In this document: one piece after another, positions 36,279 through 45,712 of the stretch
Position numbering within the stretch: position 1 is the stretch's first letter
Layout of the letters: the number at the start of each line of letters is the position of its first letter
Assembly (NCBI GenBank): GCA_021741245.1
Contig: JAIOYF010000010.1
Coordinates: 62,001-126,000, forward strand
Length of the DNA: 64,000 nucleotides
Direction: 5' to 3'
Origin: Paracoccaceae bacterium
Lineage (GTDB): Bacteria > Pseudomonadota > Alphaproteobacteria > Rhodobacterales > Rhodobacteraceae
The notes under the pieces: generated by a model
What the model saw: only the letters and a program-made list of their open reading frames with translations
Databases searched by the model: none
What the model was told of the DNA's origin: nothing
Translations under genes and position numbers: made by a program

Positions 36279-36863
36279 TTACGAGTCCCCCGGACGGGGG
36301 AGCTCGAACACCTCGCGCACGACGGAGTAGTCTTTATAGCCCAGCCGGGCGAGGGGGTTGAAGCGGGTCACGTCAAAGCGACCGTCCACGAGGCAATCGT
36401 CGCGCATGTGCACGCCCGTCACCTCGCCCAAGATCAGGAAGTTATCATTGCCTTTCAGGGGGATGATCTGCGTCATCTGGCATTCGAGGGTGGCCGGGGC
36501 CCCGGCCACGCGGGGGCAAGGGATGGTGTCGCATTCGGCGCGGGCAAGCCCGGTTTCAGAAAACTCATCCACCCCACGCGGCAGGTCGGCAGAGGTGGCG
36601 TTCATCTTGTGCATCATCTCGAAGCTGACGATATTCACCGCGAAAACCCCGGTTTCTTGAATGTTGCGCAAGGAATCCTTGGTGCCGGTCGAAGAAAACA
36701 TCACCTGCGGGGGCACGTAAGCCACGGCATTGAAGAACGAATAGGGCGCGAGGTTGTCGCCATGGCTGCCGCGCGTCGAGATCCAGCCGATGGGGCGCGG
36801 GGTGACGATGGCATTGAACGGGTTATGGGGCAGGCCGTGGCCTTCGGCGGGGCGATAGAACAT
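36279..36863 (-). CDS. Flavin reductase-like, FMN-binding split-barrel protein
   Basis: A 194-residue protein of the flavin reductase family. Typical segments: NPFNAIVTPRPIGWIST near the N terminus, NLAPYSFFNAVAYVPPQVMFS, and NIQETGVFAVNIVS, which together build the FMN pocket. Such proteins supply reduced flavin to monooxygenases or act as small flavin reductases; the partner is unknown. No monooxygenase gene neighbours it. ATG 36863 is the only reasonable start. Confidence 0.87.
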   Translation of the reverse strand: MFYRPAEGHGLPHNPFNAIVTPRPIGWISTRGSHGDNLAPYSFFNAVAYVPPQVMFSSTGTKDSLRNIQETGVFAVNIVSFEMMHKMNATSADLPRGVDEFSETGLARAECDTIPCPRVAGAPATLECQMTQIIPLKGNDNFLILGEVTGVHMRDDCLVDGRFDVTRFNPLARLGYKDYSVVREVFELPRPGDS

Positions 36864-36910
36864 CTGTGGACCTTTCCCGGCATTTCACGATTTGAACCTG
36901 ACACAATCGC

Positions 36911-37450
36911 ATGTTAGGCGGGTTTTCCAGTGGAATCGGCCTGACATTTCGGGGGGATGGCGGTTTGTATCGTCTTGAGGAAGAGACTGAGGCCGATTGG
37001 TGGGAGGTGGAGGCGCTGTATGACCTGTGCTTTGCGCCCGGTCGGACAGCGCTTTCCTCGTATCGGTTGCGCGATCGGGTGCCGACGGTGGCGGCGCTGT
37101 GCCTGACACTGCGCGATGAGGATGGCACCTTGGCCGCCGTGATCCGCTATTGGCCCGCACTGATCGGGGGGCAGGATATCTTGCTGTTAGGCCCGATTGC
37201 CGTGCACCCGACCCGTCAGGGCGAGGGTTTGGGCGGGCTGTTGATCAACGAAAGTCTGGCAGAGGCGCGGCGCCTTGGGTGGGAGCGGGTGCTTTTGGTG
37301 GGCGACGCGCCCTATTACAGCCGCTTTGGCTTTCGCAAGCTGGAGGGGGTGGTGATGCCGCCGCCGACCAACCCCGAGCGGGTCTTGGGCTTTGCGCTAA
37401 AGCGGGGCGCGTGGGACGGGGTGACGGGCCCTGTGACAAAGGCCACCTGA
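36911..37450 (+). CDS. GNAT family N-acetyltransferase
   Basis: A small acetyltransferase (179 residues from ATG 36911). The acetyl-CoA motif A is IAVHPTRQGEGLGGLLINESL with the R-x-x-G-x-G signature, followed by GWERVLLVGDAPYYSRFGFRKL, a YhbS-like end. The start is uncertain: a TTG at 36965 with a G-rich sequence upstream gives MYRLEEETEADWWEVE, which better matches the usual N terminus. Divergent from the flavin-reductase gene and 40 nt upstream of the EcsC gene. Confidence 0.83.
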   Translation: MLGGFSSGIGLTFRGDGGLYRLEEETEADWWEVEALYDLCFAPGRTALSSYRLRDRVPTVAALCLTLRDEDGTLAAVIRYWPALIGGQDILLLGPIAVHPTRQGEGLGGLLINESLAEARRLGWERVLLVGDAPYYSRFGFRKLEGVVMPPPTNPERVLGFALKRGAWDGVTGPVTKAT

Positions 37451-37490
37451 GGGCCATTGCGCGGGGGCCACTTGCCCCCATATTGGGGGC

Positions 37491-38249
37491 ATGACCCAAT
37501 TGCCCGTGCCCATTACCCCAGATTTCCGCCCCGAGGTGGACGCCCTTGCGCGCCGCTATCGGCAAGCCAATGGCCCGGTGATGGCGCTAGTGAACAAGCT
37601 TGGCGGCAGTCTGGAAAAGCAGATGGCCTTTATCCCCGAAGCCACGCGCGGCCAGATCGAGCGGGTCGTGGAACGGGCGCTGACGCTGTCCTATGCGATG
37701 GCGGGGCAGGGGGACCGGTTGCCCAAGACCGGGGACCGTGGCGCCATGATGGCGGCCATGGCCACGGGGGCGGCTGGCGGAGCAGGGGGATTGCCAACGG
37801 CGCTGGCAGAGCTGCCGCTGACGATCACGGTGATCTTGCACGCCATTCGGCAAGCGGCGGTGGAGGCGGGGTTTGATCCGGCCGAACCCGCGATCCGGGC
37901 CGAATGTATCCGCATCTTTGGCGCAGGCAGCCCGATGGCGGCGGATGATGGGATCAACACTTCATTCCTGTCGGCGCGTCTGACGCTGACGGGGACGGCG
38001 GTGCAAAAGGTGATTGCGACCGTGGCCCCGAAACTGGCGGCATCATTGGGGCAAAAGCTGGCCGCGCAGGCGGTGCCGGTGCTGGGTGCCTTTGCCGGAG
38101 CGGGGCTGAATGCCGCGTTTCTGACCTATTACCGCGATATTGCCCGGATCCGCTTTGCCCTGTTGCGGCTGGCCGAAACCCATGGCGCAGAGCCGGTGAT
38201 TGCGGCCTTTCGTGCGGCGGCAGAGGCCCCGCGTGTGACCAAGGTTTGA
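37491..38249 (+). CDS. EcsC family protein
   Basis: A 252-residue protein matching the EcsC family: DALARRYRQANGPVMALVNK, ARGQIERVVERALTLSY-type helix, a Gly/Ala-rich hydrophobic middle (GAAGGAGGLPTALAELPLTITVILHAI), then VPVLGAFAGAGLNAAFLTYYRDIA. EcsC belongs to the Bacillus ABC-transporter operon ecsABC, but its action in alphaproteobacteria is unknown. No transporter genes are adjacent. It may share a transcript with the GNAT gene. Confidence 0.82.
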   Translation: MTQLPVPITPDFRPEVDALARRYRQANGPVMALVNKLGGSLEKQMAFIPEATRGQIERVVERALTLSYAMAGQGDRLPKTGDRGAMMAAMATGAAGGAGGLPTALAELPLTITVILHAIRQAAVEAGFDPAEPAIRAECIRIFGAGSPMAADDGINTSFLSARLTLTGTAVQKVIATVAPKLAASLGQKLAAQAVPVLGAFAGAGLNAAFLTYYRDIARIRFALLRLAETHGAEPVIAAFRAAAEAPRVTKV

Positions 38250-38374
38250 TCGGTTTTCGTCACCCCCGGCACGCCAAGACCTATGGCAATTTCCGCGCCA
38301 AGTTTGATCGTTTGCAACACGAGCGGATCGCGGCCTTTGCCGAACTTGTGGATGGCATCGCCCAACCGGCCTGA
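38246..38374 (+). pseudogene. Possible 42-residue ORF or C-terminal gene fragment
   Basis: The plus strand between EcsC and ptsP has a coding-like frame, RHPRHAKTYGNFRAKFDRLQ..., ending at a TGA three nt before the ptsP stop. A TTG at 38246 overlaps the EcsC stop and could start it by coupling, but it also looks like the end of a longer helical protein whose front is gone. I recognise no family. Confidence 0.3.
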
Positions 38375-38377
38375 CTA

Positions 38378-40621
38378 TCAGCCCTGTTGGCGCGACAACC
38401 ACTCCATCAGCGCAGGGCGCGCGCTTTCCTCGCCCCGGTCGCGGGCGCCTTCGATGACGGCGCGGGCCTCTTGCAGGTTGACCCGGCGCAACAGCGCCTT
38501 AACCGGCCCGACGGAAGCCGGGCGCATCGACAGGCTGCGCAGGCCAAGGGCGGCCAAGGCCAGCGCCTCGATCGGGCGGCCAGCGTCTTCGCCGCAGAAC
38601 GACAGCGGCGTGTCAAATTCGGCGCAACGCTTGATGATCTGTTCCAGAAATGACAAAAACGACAGGTTCAAGGTGTCATAGCGGCGGCGGACACGCTCAT
38701 TCTCGCGGTCAGCGGCAAAGAAGAACTGCTTGAGGTCATTGCCGCCGATGGAGACAAAATCCGTCAGCTCAAAGAAAGCCTTGGGCGCAAAGGCAAGGCT
38801 GGGCGTTTCCATCATCGCGCCGATTTCCACGCTTTCGGGCATGATATGGCCCAAGGATTTCTCGCGGTGGATTTCGCGCAAGACATGGGACCGGGCCTGC
38901 TGAAACTCGCCCAACTCGGTGATGAAGGGGAACATCACGGTCAGGGGCCGCCCGTTGGCCGCACGCAGCAAGGCCTGCACCTGCATGCGCAGCACACCGG
39001 GCTTGTCGAGGCCCACCCGAATGGCGCGCCAGCCCATGGCAGGGTTCGGCTCGTCATTGGGTTTCATATAGGGCAGCACCTTGTCTGACCCGATATCAAG
39101 GGTGCGAAAGGCCACCCGCTTGCCCTTGGCCGCATCCATCACGCGGGCATAAAGCGTGGCAAGTTCGGCCCGGCGCGGCATCTTGTTGCGGATCAGGAAC
39201 TGCAATTCGGTGCGGAACAGGCCCACGCCTTCGGCACCGGACCCGACCAGACTGGGCAGGTCTGCCATCAGGCCTGCATTCATATGCAGGGCGATGGTTG
39301 TGCCGCAGGTGGCGGTGGCAGGCAGATCGCGCAGCGAGGCATAGCGGGTTTGCGCCTCGGCCTGCATGGCGATTTTGTCGCGGAAGGCGCTGGCCACCGC
39401 ATCTTCGGGCCGCAGGTGCACAATGCCCTGATCGCCGTCGACCATGATGTGATCGCCGTTCAGCGCCTCGCTGGTGATGCGCGTGGCATTGATGACGAGG
39501 GGAATGGCCAGCGCGCGGGCCACGATGGCGGCATGAGAGCCGACGCTGCCCTCTTCCAGCACCACGCCGCGCAGCTTGCGCCCATAGTCCAGCAACTCGG
39601 CGGGGCCGATGTTGCGGGCCACCAGAACCGGGTTTTCCGGCATCTCGGCCCCGGTATCTTGCCCCTGACCGGTCAGAATGCGCAACAGCCGGTTTGACAG
39701 ATCGTCAAGATCATTCAACCGCTCGCGCAGATAGGCATCAGGCACCTGATCCATCCTTGCACGGGCGGCGGATTGTTCTTTTTCAACAGCGGCTTCGGCG
39801 GACAGGCCGCTTTGAATATCCTCTTCCATCCGACGCAGCCAGCCGCGCGAATTGGCGAACATGCGATAGGCCTCAAGCACCTGCTTTTGGTCCTTGTCGA
39901 GGCTTTCCGCAGACAAAAGATCATCGACCGAGACGCGCAACTGGCCCACTGCCTCGCGGATGCGGTCAATCTCGGTCAGCGGATCGTCGGCCACGGGATT
40001 GGTCACCACAACGCGCGGCTCATGCAGCCAGACATGGCCCTCGGCCGCGCCTTCCTGACCGGTGCCGCCCCGCAGCAAGACGGGCTGGCGATGCAAGGCG
40101 CGCATGCCATCCTCATCCGAGGTAAAGGCGCCAAGCTCTGTCATCTCGGCCAGAACCATGGCGACGACTTCGAGGGCATAGACCTCATCATCCGAATATT
40201 GCCGGGCGGTCTTTGACTGCACCACCAAGACACCCAGTTTTTCGCCAACCCGCTGAATGGGAACGCCAAGGAAGGAGGAATAGATCTCTTCCCCCGTTTC
40301 GGGCATGTAGCGAAAACCCTTTTCGCTGGGCGCATCGGCGGTGTTCACGGCCGCATTTGTCCGCGCGACCCGCCCCACCAGACCTTCGCCCAGCTTCATC
40401 TTTGTCTTGTGCACGGCCTCGGGCTTCAGCCCTTCGGTCGCGCAAAGTTCCAAGGTTTCGGCATCGCGGAACAGATAGATCGAGCAAACCTCGGTTCCGA
40501 TGGAATCGGCGATCAGATGGGTGATCCGGTCAAGACGGTCTTGTCCGCCACCGGTTGTGGCAAGCGTATCGCGCAGGCGGCGCAAAAGCTTTCTGCTTTC
40601 GCTTTCAGTCCGTTCTGGCAT
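38378..40621 (-). CDS. ptsP: Nitrogen PTS enzyme I (PtsP)
   Basis: PEP-protein phosphotransferase of the regulatory nitrogen PTS, about 747 residues. An N-terminal GAF domain (17-165) is followed by the HPr-binding helical domain, the phospho-His domain with the active His near 364 (GSVGSHAAIVARAL), and the PEP-binding TIM barrel (GVGLFRTELQFL, FRTLDIGSDK, SIGGNDLKQFFFAADRE, SFCGEDAG with the active Cys). It passes phosphate to NPr and EIIA-Ntr, tuning potassium transport, stress and polymer storage. ATG 40621 or 40624 both fit. ptsP beside lysC is a usual alphaproteobacterial order. Confidence 0.95.
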   Translation of the reverse strand: MPERTESESRKLLRRLRDTLATTGGGQDRLDRITHLIADSIGTEVCSIYLFRDAETLELCATEGLKPEAVHKTKMKLGEGLVGRVARTNAAVNTADAPSEKGFRYMPETGEEIYSSFLGVPIQRVGEKLGVLVVQSKTARQYSDDEVYALEVVAMVLAEMTELGAFTSDEDGMRALHRQPVLLRGGTGQEGAAEGHVWLHEPRVVVTNPVADDPLTEIDRIREAVGQLRVSVDDLLSAESLDKDQKQVLEAYRMFANSRGWLRRMEEDIQSGLSAEAAVEKEQSAARARMDQVPDAYLRERLNDLDDLSNRLLRILTGQGQDTGAEMPENPVLVARNIGPAELLDYGRKLRGVVLEEGSVGSHAAIVARALAIPLVINATRITSEALNGDHIMVDGDQGIVHLRPEDAVASAFRDKIAMQAEAQTRYASLRDLPATATCGTTIALHMNAGLMADLPSLVGSGAEGVGLFRTELQFLIRNKMPRRAELATLYARVMDAAKGKRVAFRTLDIGSDKVLPYMKPNDEPNPAMGWRAIRVGLDKPGVLRMQVQALLRAANGRPLTVMFPFITELGEFQQARSHVLREIHREKSLGHIMPESVEIGAMMETPSLAFAPKAFFELTDFVSIGGNDLKQFFFAADRENERVRRRYDTLNLSFLSFLEQIIKRCAEFDTPLSFCGEDAGRPIEALALAALGLRSLSMRPASVGPVKALLRRVNLQEARAVIEGARDRGEESARPALMEWLSRQQG

Positions 40622-40770
40622 CATATCTCCACACGCCCCGGTGGTGGGGTTCCCTTGATCTTAGATCATAGAGTTACAAAAAACAAAACGACCCGTTTGC
40701 CCTCGGGCGGACAACCAGCCACTCTTTACCGCAATCCGCCAAAAGTCTGGGCGAGGGGCCCCGAAAGATG

Positions 40771-40812
40771 TCAGGCTTTGTCGAGATCAAATCAGGCCTT
40801 GTCGAGATCAAA
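40771..40812. repeat. 21-bp tandem duplication at the lysC 3' end
   Basis: Two adjacent copies (40771-40791 and 40792-40812) differ at one base. On the minus strand each encodes FDLDKA plus a stop, so the last six codons and stop codon of lysC are repeated directly behind the real stop. The second copy is untranslated unless the first stop is read through. Confidence 0.85.
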
Positions 40813-42048
40813 GGCGTCGTGCAGGGCCTGCACTGCCAGTTCCATGTATTTACGGTCGATCAGGACGGAAATCTTGATCTCGGAGGTCGAGATGACCTTT
40901 ATGTTCACATTTTCGGCCGCAAGGGCGTTGAACATCTTGGCCGCGACCCCTGCATGGCTGCGCATGCCGATGCCCACGACCGACACTTTGGCCACATCGG
41001 TATCCACGACCAACTCGTCATAGTTGATGATCCCGGCGGCTCGGGCATCTTCCATGGCCTTTTTGGCACGCTCGACCTGATTGATCGGGCAAGAAAAGGT
41101 CATATCGGTCACGGCGCCGGGGTGATCGTCATAATCGCGTTCCGAGATGTTTTGCACGATCATGTCGACATTGACGCCGGCATCCGCCAGAGGGCCGAAA
41201 ATCGCCGAGGCAACGCCGGGGCGGTCTTCGATCGTGACAAGGGTCATTTTGGCTTCGTCGCGCGAATAGGCGACACCCGAGACGACTTTCGATTCCATGA
41301 TTTCATCCTCGTCGCAAACCAGCGTTCCAGAGTTCTCATCCGTATCCTCAAACGAGGACAGCACCCGCAGCCGCACTTTGTAGCGCATGGCCAGTTCGAC
41401 CGAGCGGGTTTGCAGCACCTTTGCCCCAAGGGAGGCCAGTTCCAGCATTTCCTCAAAGGCGATCTTGTGCAGCTTGCGCGCCTTGGAGGTGATGCGGGGA
41501 TCGGTGGTATAGACGCCATCGACATCGGTGTAGATATCACAGCGCTCGGCCTCAAACGCCGCGGCAAAGGCAACGGCCGTGGTGTCCGAACCGCCCCGGC
41601 CCAGCGTGGTCACCCGGCCCTCGGACGACACACCCTGAAAGCCCGCGACAACGGCCACCTTAAAGCCTTCGGCGAATTTCGCATCAATGTGATCGCGCGG
41701 AATGCTGACAAAGCGCGCCGAGCCATGCGCAGAGGTTGTGTTGATGGGCACTTGCCAGCCCTGCCACGAGCGCGCGGGCACACCCATTTCTTGCAAGCGC
41801 AGCGCCATCAGCCCGGCGGTCACATTTTCGCCCGACGCCACAACCGCATCATACTCGCGGGCGTCATACAGCTTTGAGGTGCCTTCGACATAGCTGACAA
41901 AGCGGTTCGTCTCGCCCGACATGGCCGAGACGATGACGATCACGTCATATCCGCGATCCACCTCTTTTTGCACCTTTTTTGCCGCGTTTTCGATACGCGC
42001 CAAATCGGCCACCGAGGTTCCGCCAAATTTCATCACGAGAAGCGGCAT
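40792..42048 (-). CDS. lysC: Aspartokinase
   Basis: Phosphorylates aspartate at the head of lysine, threonine and methionine synthesis. 418 residues. Kinase motifs: VMKFGGTSVADL at the start, VVASGENVTAGLMA, TLGRGGSDTTAVAFAAA and DVDGVYTTDPRI. Two C-terminal ACT domains (KMTLVTIEDRPGVASAIFG; KVSVVGIGMRSHAGVAAKMF) give feedback control. The size matches the ACT-regulated alphaproteobacterial type. Its 3' end carries a 21-bp tandem duplication. Confidence 0.96.
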   Translation of the reverse strand: MPLLVMKFGGTSVADLARIENAAKKVQKEVDRGYDVIVIVSAMSGETNRFVSYVEGTSKLYDAREYDAVVASGENVTAGLMALRLQEMGVPARSWQGWQVPINTTSAHGSARFVSIPRDHIDAKFAEGFKVAVVAGFQGVSSEGRVTTLGRGGSDTTAVAFAAAFEAERCDIYTDVDGVYTTDPRITSKARKLHKIAFEEMLELASLGAKVLQTRSVELAMRYKVRLRVLSSFEDTDENSGTLVCDEDEIMESKVVSGVAYSRDEAKMTLVTIEDRPGVASAIFGPLADAGVNVDMIVQNISERDYDDHPGAVTDMTFSCPINQVERAKKAMEDARAAGIINYDELVVDTDVAKVSVVGIGMRSHAGVAAKMFNALAAENVNIKVISTSEIKISVLIDRKYMELAVQALHDAFDLDKA

Positions 42049-42150
42049 GGCACCCTCCCACGGCCCCTGAATTCCGCGCGCTGTTTATGCGGGGCAGGGG
42101 TTGTGCGCAAGGGCTGAAAGGCAAAGAGATCCGCCTCAGCCGCGCGGGAC

Positions 42151-42204
42151 AAAATTCTTGCAAGAATTTTGCAATTTCCTTGGAAGGAAATTGCCCTAAA
42201 GGGC
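42151..42204. repeat. Three-hairpin intergenic element, copy 2
   Basis: Hairpins in plus-strand order: palindrome AAAATTCTTG/CAAGAATTTT (42151-42170); 11-bp stem GCAATTTCCTT/AAGGAAATTGC around GG (42171-42194); GCCCT/AGGGC (42193-42204), the last overlapping the purD stop codon. The layout 10-0-10, 11-2-11, 5-2-5 equals copy 1, although stem bases differ in paired fashion. Confidence 0.8.
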
Positions 42205-43458
42205 CCGCCAGCCGATATCCCGGCGGCAAAAGCCTTCGGGCCAGTCGATGGCATCGACCATGGCATAGGCCCTGTCGCGGGCCTGCGACAGCGTCTCCCC
42301 CCGGGCCGTCACGTTCAGCACACGTCCGCCATTGGCCAAAATGGCGCCCTCCTCCGCAAGGGTGCCCGCGTGGAACACCATCTGCCAGCCGGTTTCGGGC
42401 AGGGAACCCAAGCCCTTGATCTGCGTGCCCTTGCGCGGCGTTCCGGGGTAGCCTTCGGCGGCCATGACCACGGTCAGCGCGTGGTCTTCGGCCCATGTCA
42501 CGCGGGCCGTGTCAAGCCGACCTTCGGCGCAGGCCAAGAGCAGGTCCAGCGCCTGCGCGCCCAGCCGCATCATCAAGACCTGCGCTTCGGGATCGCCAAA
42601 GCGGGCGTTGTACTCCACAAGGCGGGCCTGCCCGTCCTTGATCATCAGCCCGGCATAGAGCACGCCTTGATAGGGGGTGCCGCGCGCGGCCATTTCGCGG
42701 ATGGTGGGCAGCACGATCTGCGCCATGGCCTGCGCCTGCAGCGCCTCGGTCAGCACCGGGGCCGGGGAATAGGCCCCCATACCGCCGGTATTGGGCCCGG
42801 TATCGCCATCGCCGACACGTTTGTGATCTTGGGCCGTGCCGATGGGCAGGGCGTTGGTGCCGTCGGAGAGGATGAAAAAGCTGGCCTCTTCGCCCTCCAT
42901 GAACTCTTCGATCACCACCTCGGCGCCTGCTGCGCCAAAGGCGCCGCCAAAGATGTCGTCAATCCCGGCAAGGGCTTCGTCCAGCGTCATGCCCATGATC
43001 ACGCCTTTGCCCGCGGCCAGACCATCGGCCTTGATCACCAAAGGCGCGCCATGGCGGGTGACGTAATCCCGCGCGGCGGCCGCATCGGTAAAGCGGGCAT
43101 AACCTGCGGTGGGGGCGTGGCAGGCATCGCAGATTTCCTTGGTAAAGGCCTTGGACGCCTCCAGTCGCGCCGCTTTGGCAGAGGGGCCAAAGGTCAGGAT
43201 GCCTGCGGCGCGCGTGGCATCGGCAACCCCGGCGGCCAAGGGGGCTTCGGGGCCGACGATCACGAAATCAATTGCATTCTCGCCGCAGAACTCCACCACG
43301 GCGGCCCCGTCCATGATGTCGATGGCGGCCACTTCAGCCAGCAGGGCGATCCCCGCATTGCCGGGGGCCACGATCAGTCGATCGGTCTTTGGGTTTTGCT
43401 TGACGGCCCAGGCGAGGCTGTGTTCGCGCCCGCCCGATCCCAGGATGAGGATATTCAT
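42196..43458 (-). CDS. purD: GAR synthetase PurD
   Basis: Phosphoribosylamine-glycine ligase, an ATP-grasp enzyme of purine synthesis. 420 residues. Motifs: MNILILGSGGREHSLAW, IVAPGNAGIA, the ATP-grasp segments VIKADGLAAGKGV, EVVIEEFMEGEEASFF and GDPEAQVLMMRL. The start ATG at 43458 is 67 nt from the divergent xseA. Its stop codon lies inside the three-hairpin element. Confidence 0.96.
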   Translation of the reverse strand: MNILILGSGGREHSLAWAVKQNPKTDRLIVAPGNAGIALLAEVAAIDIMDGAAVVEFCGENAIDFVIVGPEAPLAAGVADATRAAGILTFGPSAKAARLEASKAFTKEICDACHAPTAGYARFTDAAAARDYVTRHGAPLVIKADGLAAGKGVIMGMTLDEALAGIDDIFGGAFGAAGAEVVIEEFMEGEEASFFILSDGTNALPIGTAQDHKRVGDGDTGPNTGGMGAYSPAPVLTEALQAQAMAQIVLPTIREMAARGTPYQGVLYAGLMIKDGQARLVEYNARFGDPEAQVLMMRLGAQALDLLLACAEGRLDTARVTWAEDHALTVVMAAEGYPGTPRKGTQIKGLGSLPETGWQMVFHAGTLAEEGAILANGGRVLNVTARGETLSQARDRAYAMVDAIDWPEGFCRRDIGWRAL

Positions 43459-43525
43459 GCGCAGTCCCCCGCTTGGCCTTTGGTTGCGGGCGTTCTAAGG
43501 TCAGGCAGGAACAGAGGCAAGCCGC

Positions 43526-45097
43526 ATGGACATGTTTGACGACACGGGCCCCGAAGCGGGCCAACCCGGCAACCAGCCCGAATACACCGTGTCCGAGCTT
43601 TCGGGGGCGGTCAAACGGGTGATCGAGGGCGAATTTGGCCTTGTGCGGGTGCGTGGCGAAGTGGGCCGGGTCAGCCGCCCGGCCTCGGGTCATTTGTATT
43701 TCGACCTGAAAGATGATCGCAGTGTGATTGCCGCGATCAGTTGGAAGGGGCAGGTCGCCAAGATGCAGGTCCGTCCCGAGGAGGGGATGGAGGTTGTGGC
43801 CACGGGGCGGATGACCACCTTTCCCGGCCAGTCGAAATACCAGCTGATCGTTGAGGATGTGGCCCCGGCGGGGGCGGGTGCGCTGATGGCGATGCTGGAA
43901 AAACGCCGGGCGGCGCTGCAGGCCGAGGGGTTGTTTGAGGCGGATCGCAAGCGGCCCATCCCCTATCTGCCGGGGGTGATCGGGGTGGTCACCTCGCCCT
44001 CGGGTGCCGTGATCCGCGATATCTTGCACCGTTTGCGCGACCGCTTTCCGCGCCATGTGCTGATCTGGCCGGTGGCGGTGCAGGGGCAGGCCTGCGCAGC
44101 CGAGGTGGCGGCGGCCATTCGTGGCTTTAACGCCATCGCGCCGGGGGGGCCGATTCCCCGGCCCGATCTTTTGATCGTGGCGCGGGGCGGCGGCAGTCTG
44201 GAGGATTTGTGGGGCTTTAACGAGGAAATCGTGGTGCGGGCGGCGGCGGCCTCGGACATCCCGCTGATTTCCGCGGTGGGGCATGAGACGGATACGACAT
44301 TGATCGACTATGCCGCCGATCGCCGTGCGCCGACGCCGACGGCCGCGGCGGAAATGGCAGTGCCGGTGCGGCTGGAGCTGTTGGCGAGCAATGATGCCCT
44401 TGCCGCCCGGTTGAGCCGCGCGCTTGCCCAAGGGGTGGCCCTGCGCGGACAGCGTCTGCGCGATCTGGGGCGCGCACTGCCAAGGGCGGACACCCTGTTG
44501 ACCGGCCCCGTTCAGCGGCTGGATACGGCGGCGGGGCGGTTGTCGGGCGCGCTGTCGATTGCGGTGGCGAAAAAACGCGGGGTTTATGAGCGCAGCGCGG
44601 GGCGGATGCGCCCGGAGGCGCTGCTGTCACTGATCACGCGGCGGGGGGATGGCGTAGCCTCGGCCGGGCAAAGATTGGGCAGCGCGCAGGGGCGGCGGCT
44701 GGAGCGGGCCCGTGACAGGGCCGAGGCGCTGTCGGCGCGGCTGGCCCCGGCGCTGGCGCGGATGATTGGCGATGCGCAGCGTGAGACGACAAAGGGCAAG
44801 GGGCGGCTGGCGGATCTGGGCTTGCGGCTTGACGCGGCCCCGGCACAACGGCTGAGTGCGCTGTCGCAACGGCTGGAGGCATTGGACCGCACGCGACAGA
44901 CCCTTGGCTACGGCGAAACCCTGCGGCGCGGCTATGCCGTGGTGCGGGGGGATGGGGCCGTGGTCACCGGGCGTGCCGGGGCAGAAAAGGCGACCTTGCT
45001 TGAAATTGAGTTCCACGATGGCCGTTTGAGCCTTGGCGCAAAGCCTGCCACGAAAAAGGGCAGCGCCAAGCGCCCGGAACAAGGGTCGTTGTTCTAA
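43526..45097 (+). CDS. xseA: Exonuclease VII large subunit
   Basis: Single-strand exonuclease subunit, 523 residues, which with small XseB trims DNA ends. An N-terminal OB fold (YTVSELSGAVKRVIEGEFG; GHLYFDLKDD) is followed by the catalytic domain with GVVTSPSGAVIRDI, DLLIVARGGGSLEDLWGFNEE and AVGHETDTTLIDYAADRRAPTP, then a long Ala/Arg-rich coiled coil and the final VVRGDGAVV segment. xseB is not adjacent. The start is ATG 43526. Confidence 0.95.
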   Translation: MDMFDDTGPEAGQPGNQPEYTVSELSGAVKRVIEGEFGLVRVRGEVGRVSRPASGHLYFDLKDDRSVIAAISWKGQVAKMQVRPEEGMEVVATGRMTTFPGQSKYQLIVEDVAPAGAGALMAMLEKRRAALQAEGLFEADRKRPIPYLPGVIGVVTSPSGAVIRDILHRLRDRFPRHVLIWPVAVQGQACAAEVAAAIRGFNAIAPGGPIPRPDLLIVARGGGSLEDLWGFNEEIVVRAAAASDIPLISAVGHETDTTLIDYAADRRAPTPTAAAEMAVPVRLELLASNDALAARLSRALAQGVALRGQRLRDLGRALPRADTLLTGPVQRLDTAAGRLSGALSIAVAKKRGVYERSAGRMRPEALLSLITRRGDGVASAGQRLGSAQGRRLERARDRAEALSARLAPALARMIGDAQRETTKGKGRLADLGLRLDAAPAQRLSALSQRLEALDRTRQTLGYGETLRRGYAVVRGDGAVVTGRAGAEKATLLEIEFHDGRLSLGAKPATKKGSAKRPEQGSLF

Positions 45098-45183
45098 AGG
45101 TTTCGTACCTTGGTTCTAATTGTGCAGTTATGCAGCGTGATTTTCGCCGGAAAATCGCACAAAAGGTTCGAATATGAAAAGCC

Positions 45184-45579
45184 CTAGACACCCACATCCG
45201 GCCCGGCGCATTGCAGCGGGTCGGGGGATTGGGCCACCTCTGACAGTTCCGAGCCCGGACCGTCGCCTTCAAACCGTGCGTTCAGCCCGCTTTCACCCTT
45301 CCAGAACGTCCAGCATTGCGGGGTGGCGTCATGCTCATAGACAAAGCAGATCTGCCCGGCCTCTTCATACCAGCGCCCCTCGCGGCATTCGTCATTGGTA
45401 AAGGCCCAGAGCACCCGCTGACCGGGCAAATATTGTTCTGCACCATAGACTTCGCCGGTTTGGGAATAGGTCAGGGTCTTGCCCGTGGCATAGGCGTCAA
45501 AATCAGCCGCCGACATCGGGTTTTCAGCAGCCGACAAGACCGTGGGAAACAGCACGAGGGACCAAAGAACTGCACGCAT
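45184..45579 (-). CDS. Small secreted protein of unknown function
   Basis: A 131-residue protein with a clear signal peptide (MRAVLWSLVLFPTVLSAAE, cleaved near 18). The mature part begins MSAADFDAYATGKTLTYSQT and contains four Cys (DECREG, GQICFVYE, PQCWTFW, LQCAG), suggesting disulfides in the periplasm. GGAGG lies upstream of ATG 45579; longer starts are rejected. Segments such as GxTLTYS and CWTFW recall small periplasmic beta proteins, but I assign no function. Confidence 0.72.
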   Translation of the reverse strand: MRAVLWSLVLFPTVLSAAENPMSAADFDAYATGKTLTYSQTGEVYGAEQYLPGQRVLWAFTNDECREGRWYEEAGQICFVYEHDATPQCWTFWKGESGLNARFEGDGPGSELSEVAQSPDPLQCAGPDVGV

Positions 45580-45712
45580 GAAATGCCTCCGATTATGGGG
45601 CAATGATGCCACGTCGGGGCCATGGATGCCAGTCACCCTTGCGTCAGCAGGGGGCGCGCGCGCGAATGTGGCCCATGATCGCCGCCATAACGGATCGCGG
45701 AGCGCGCAGGGC

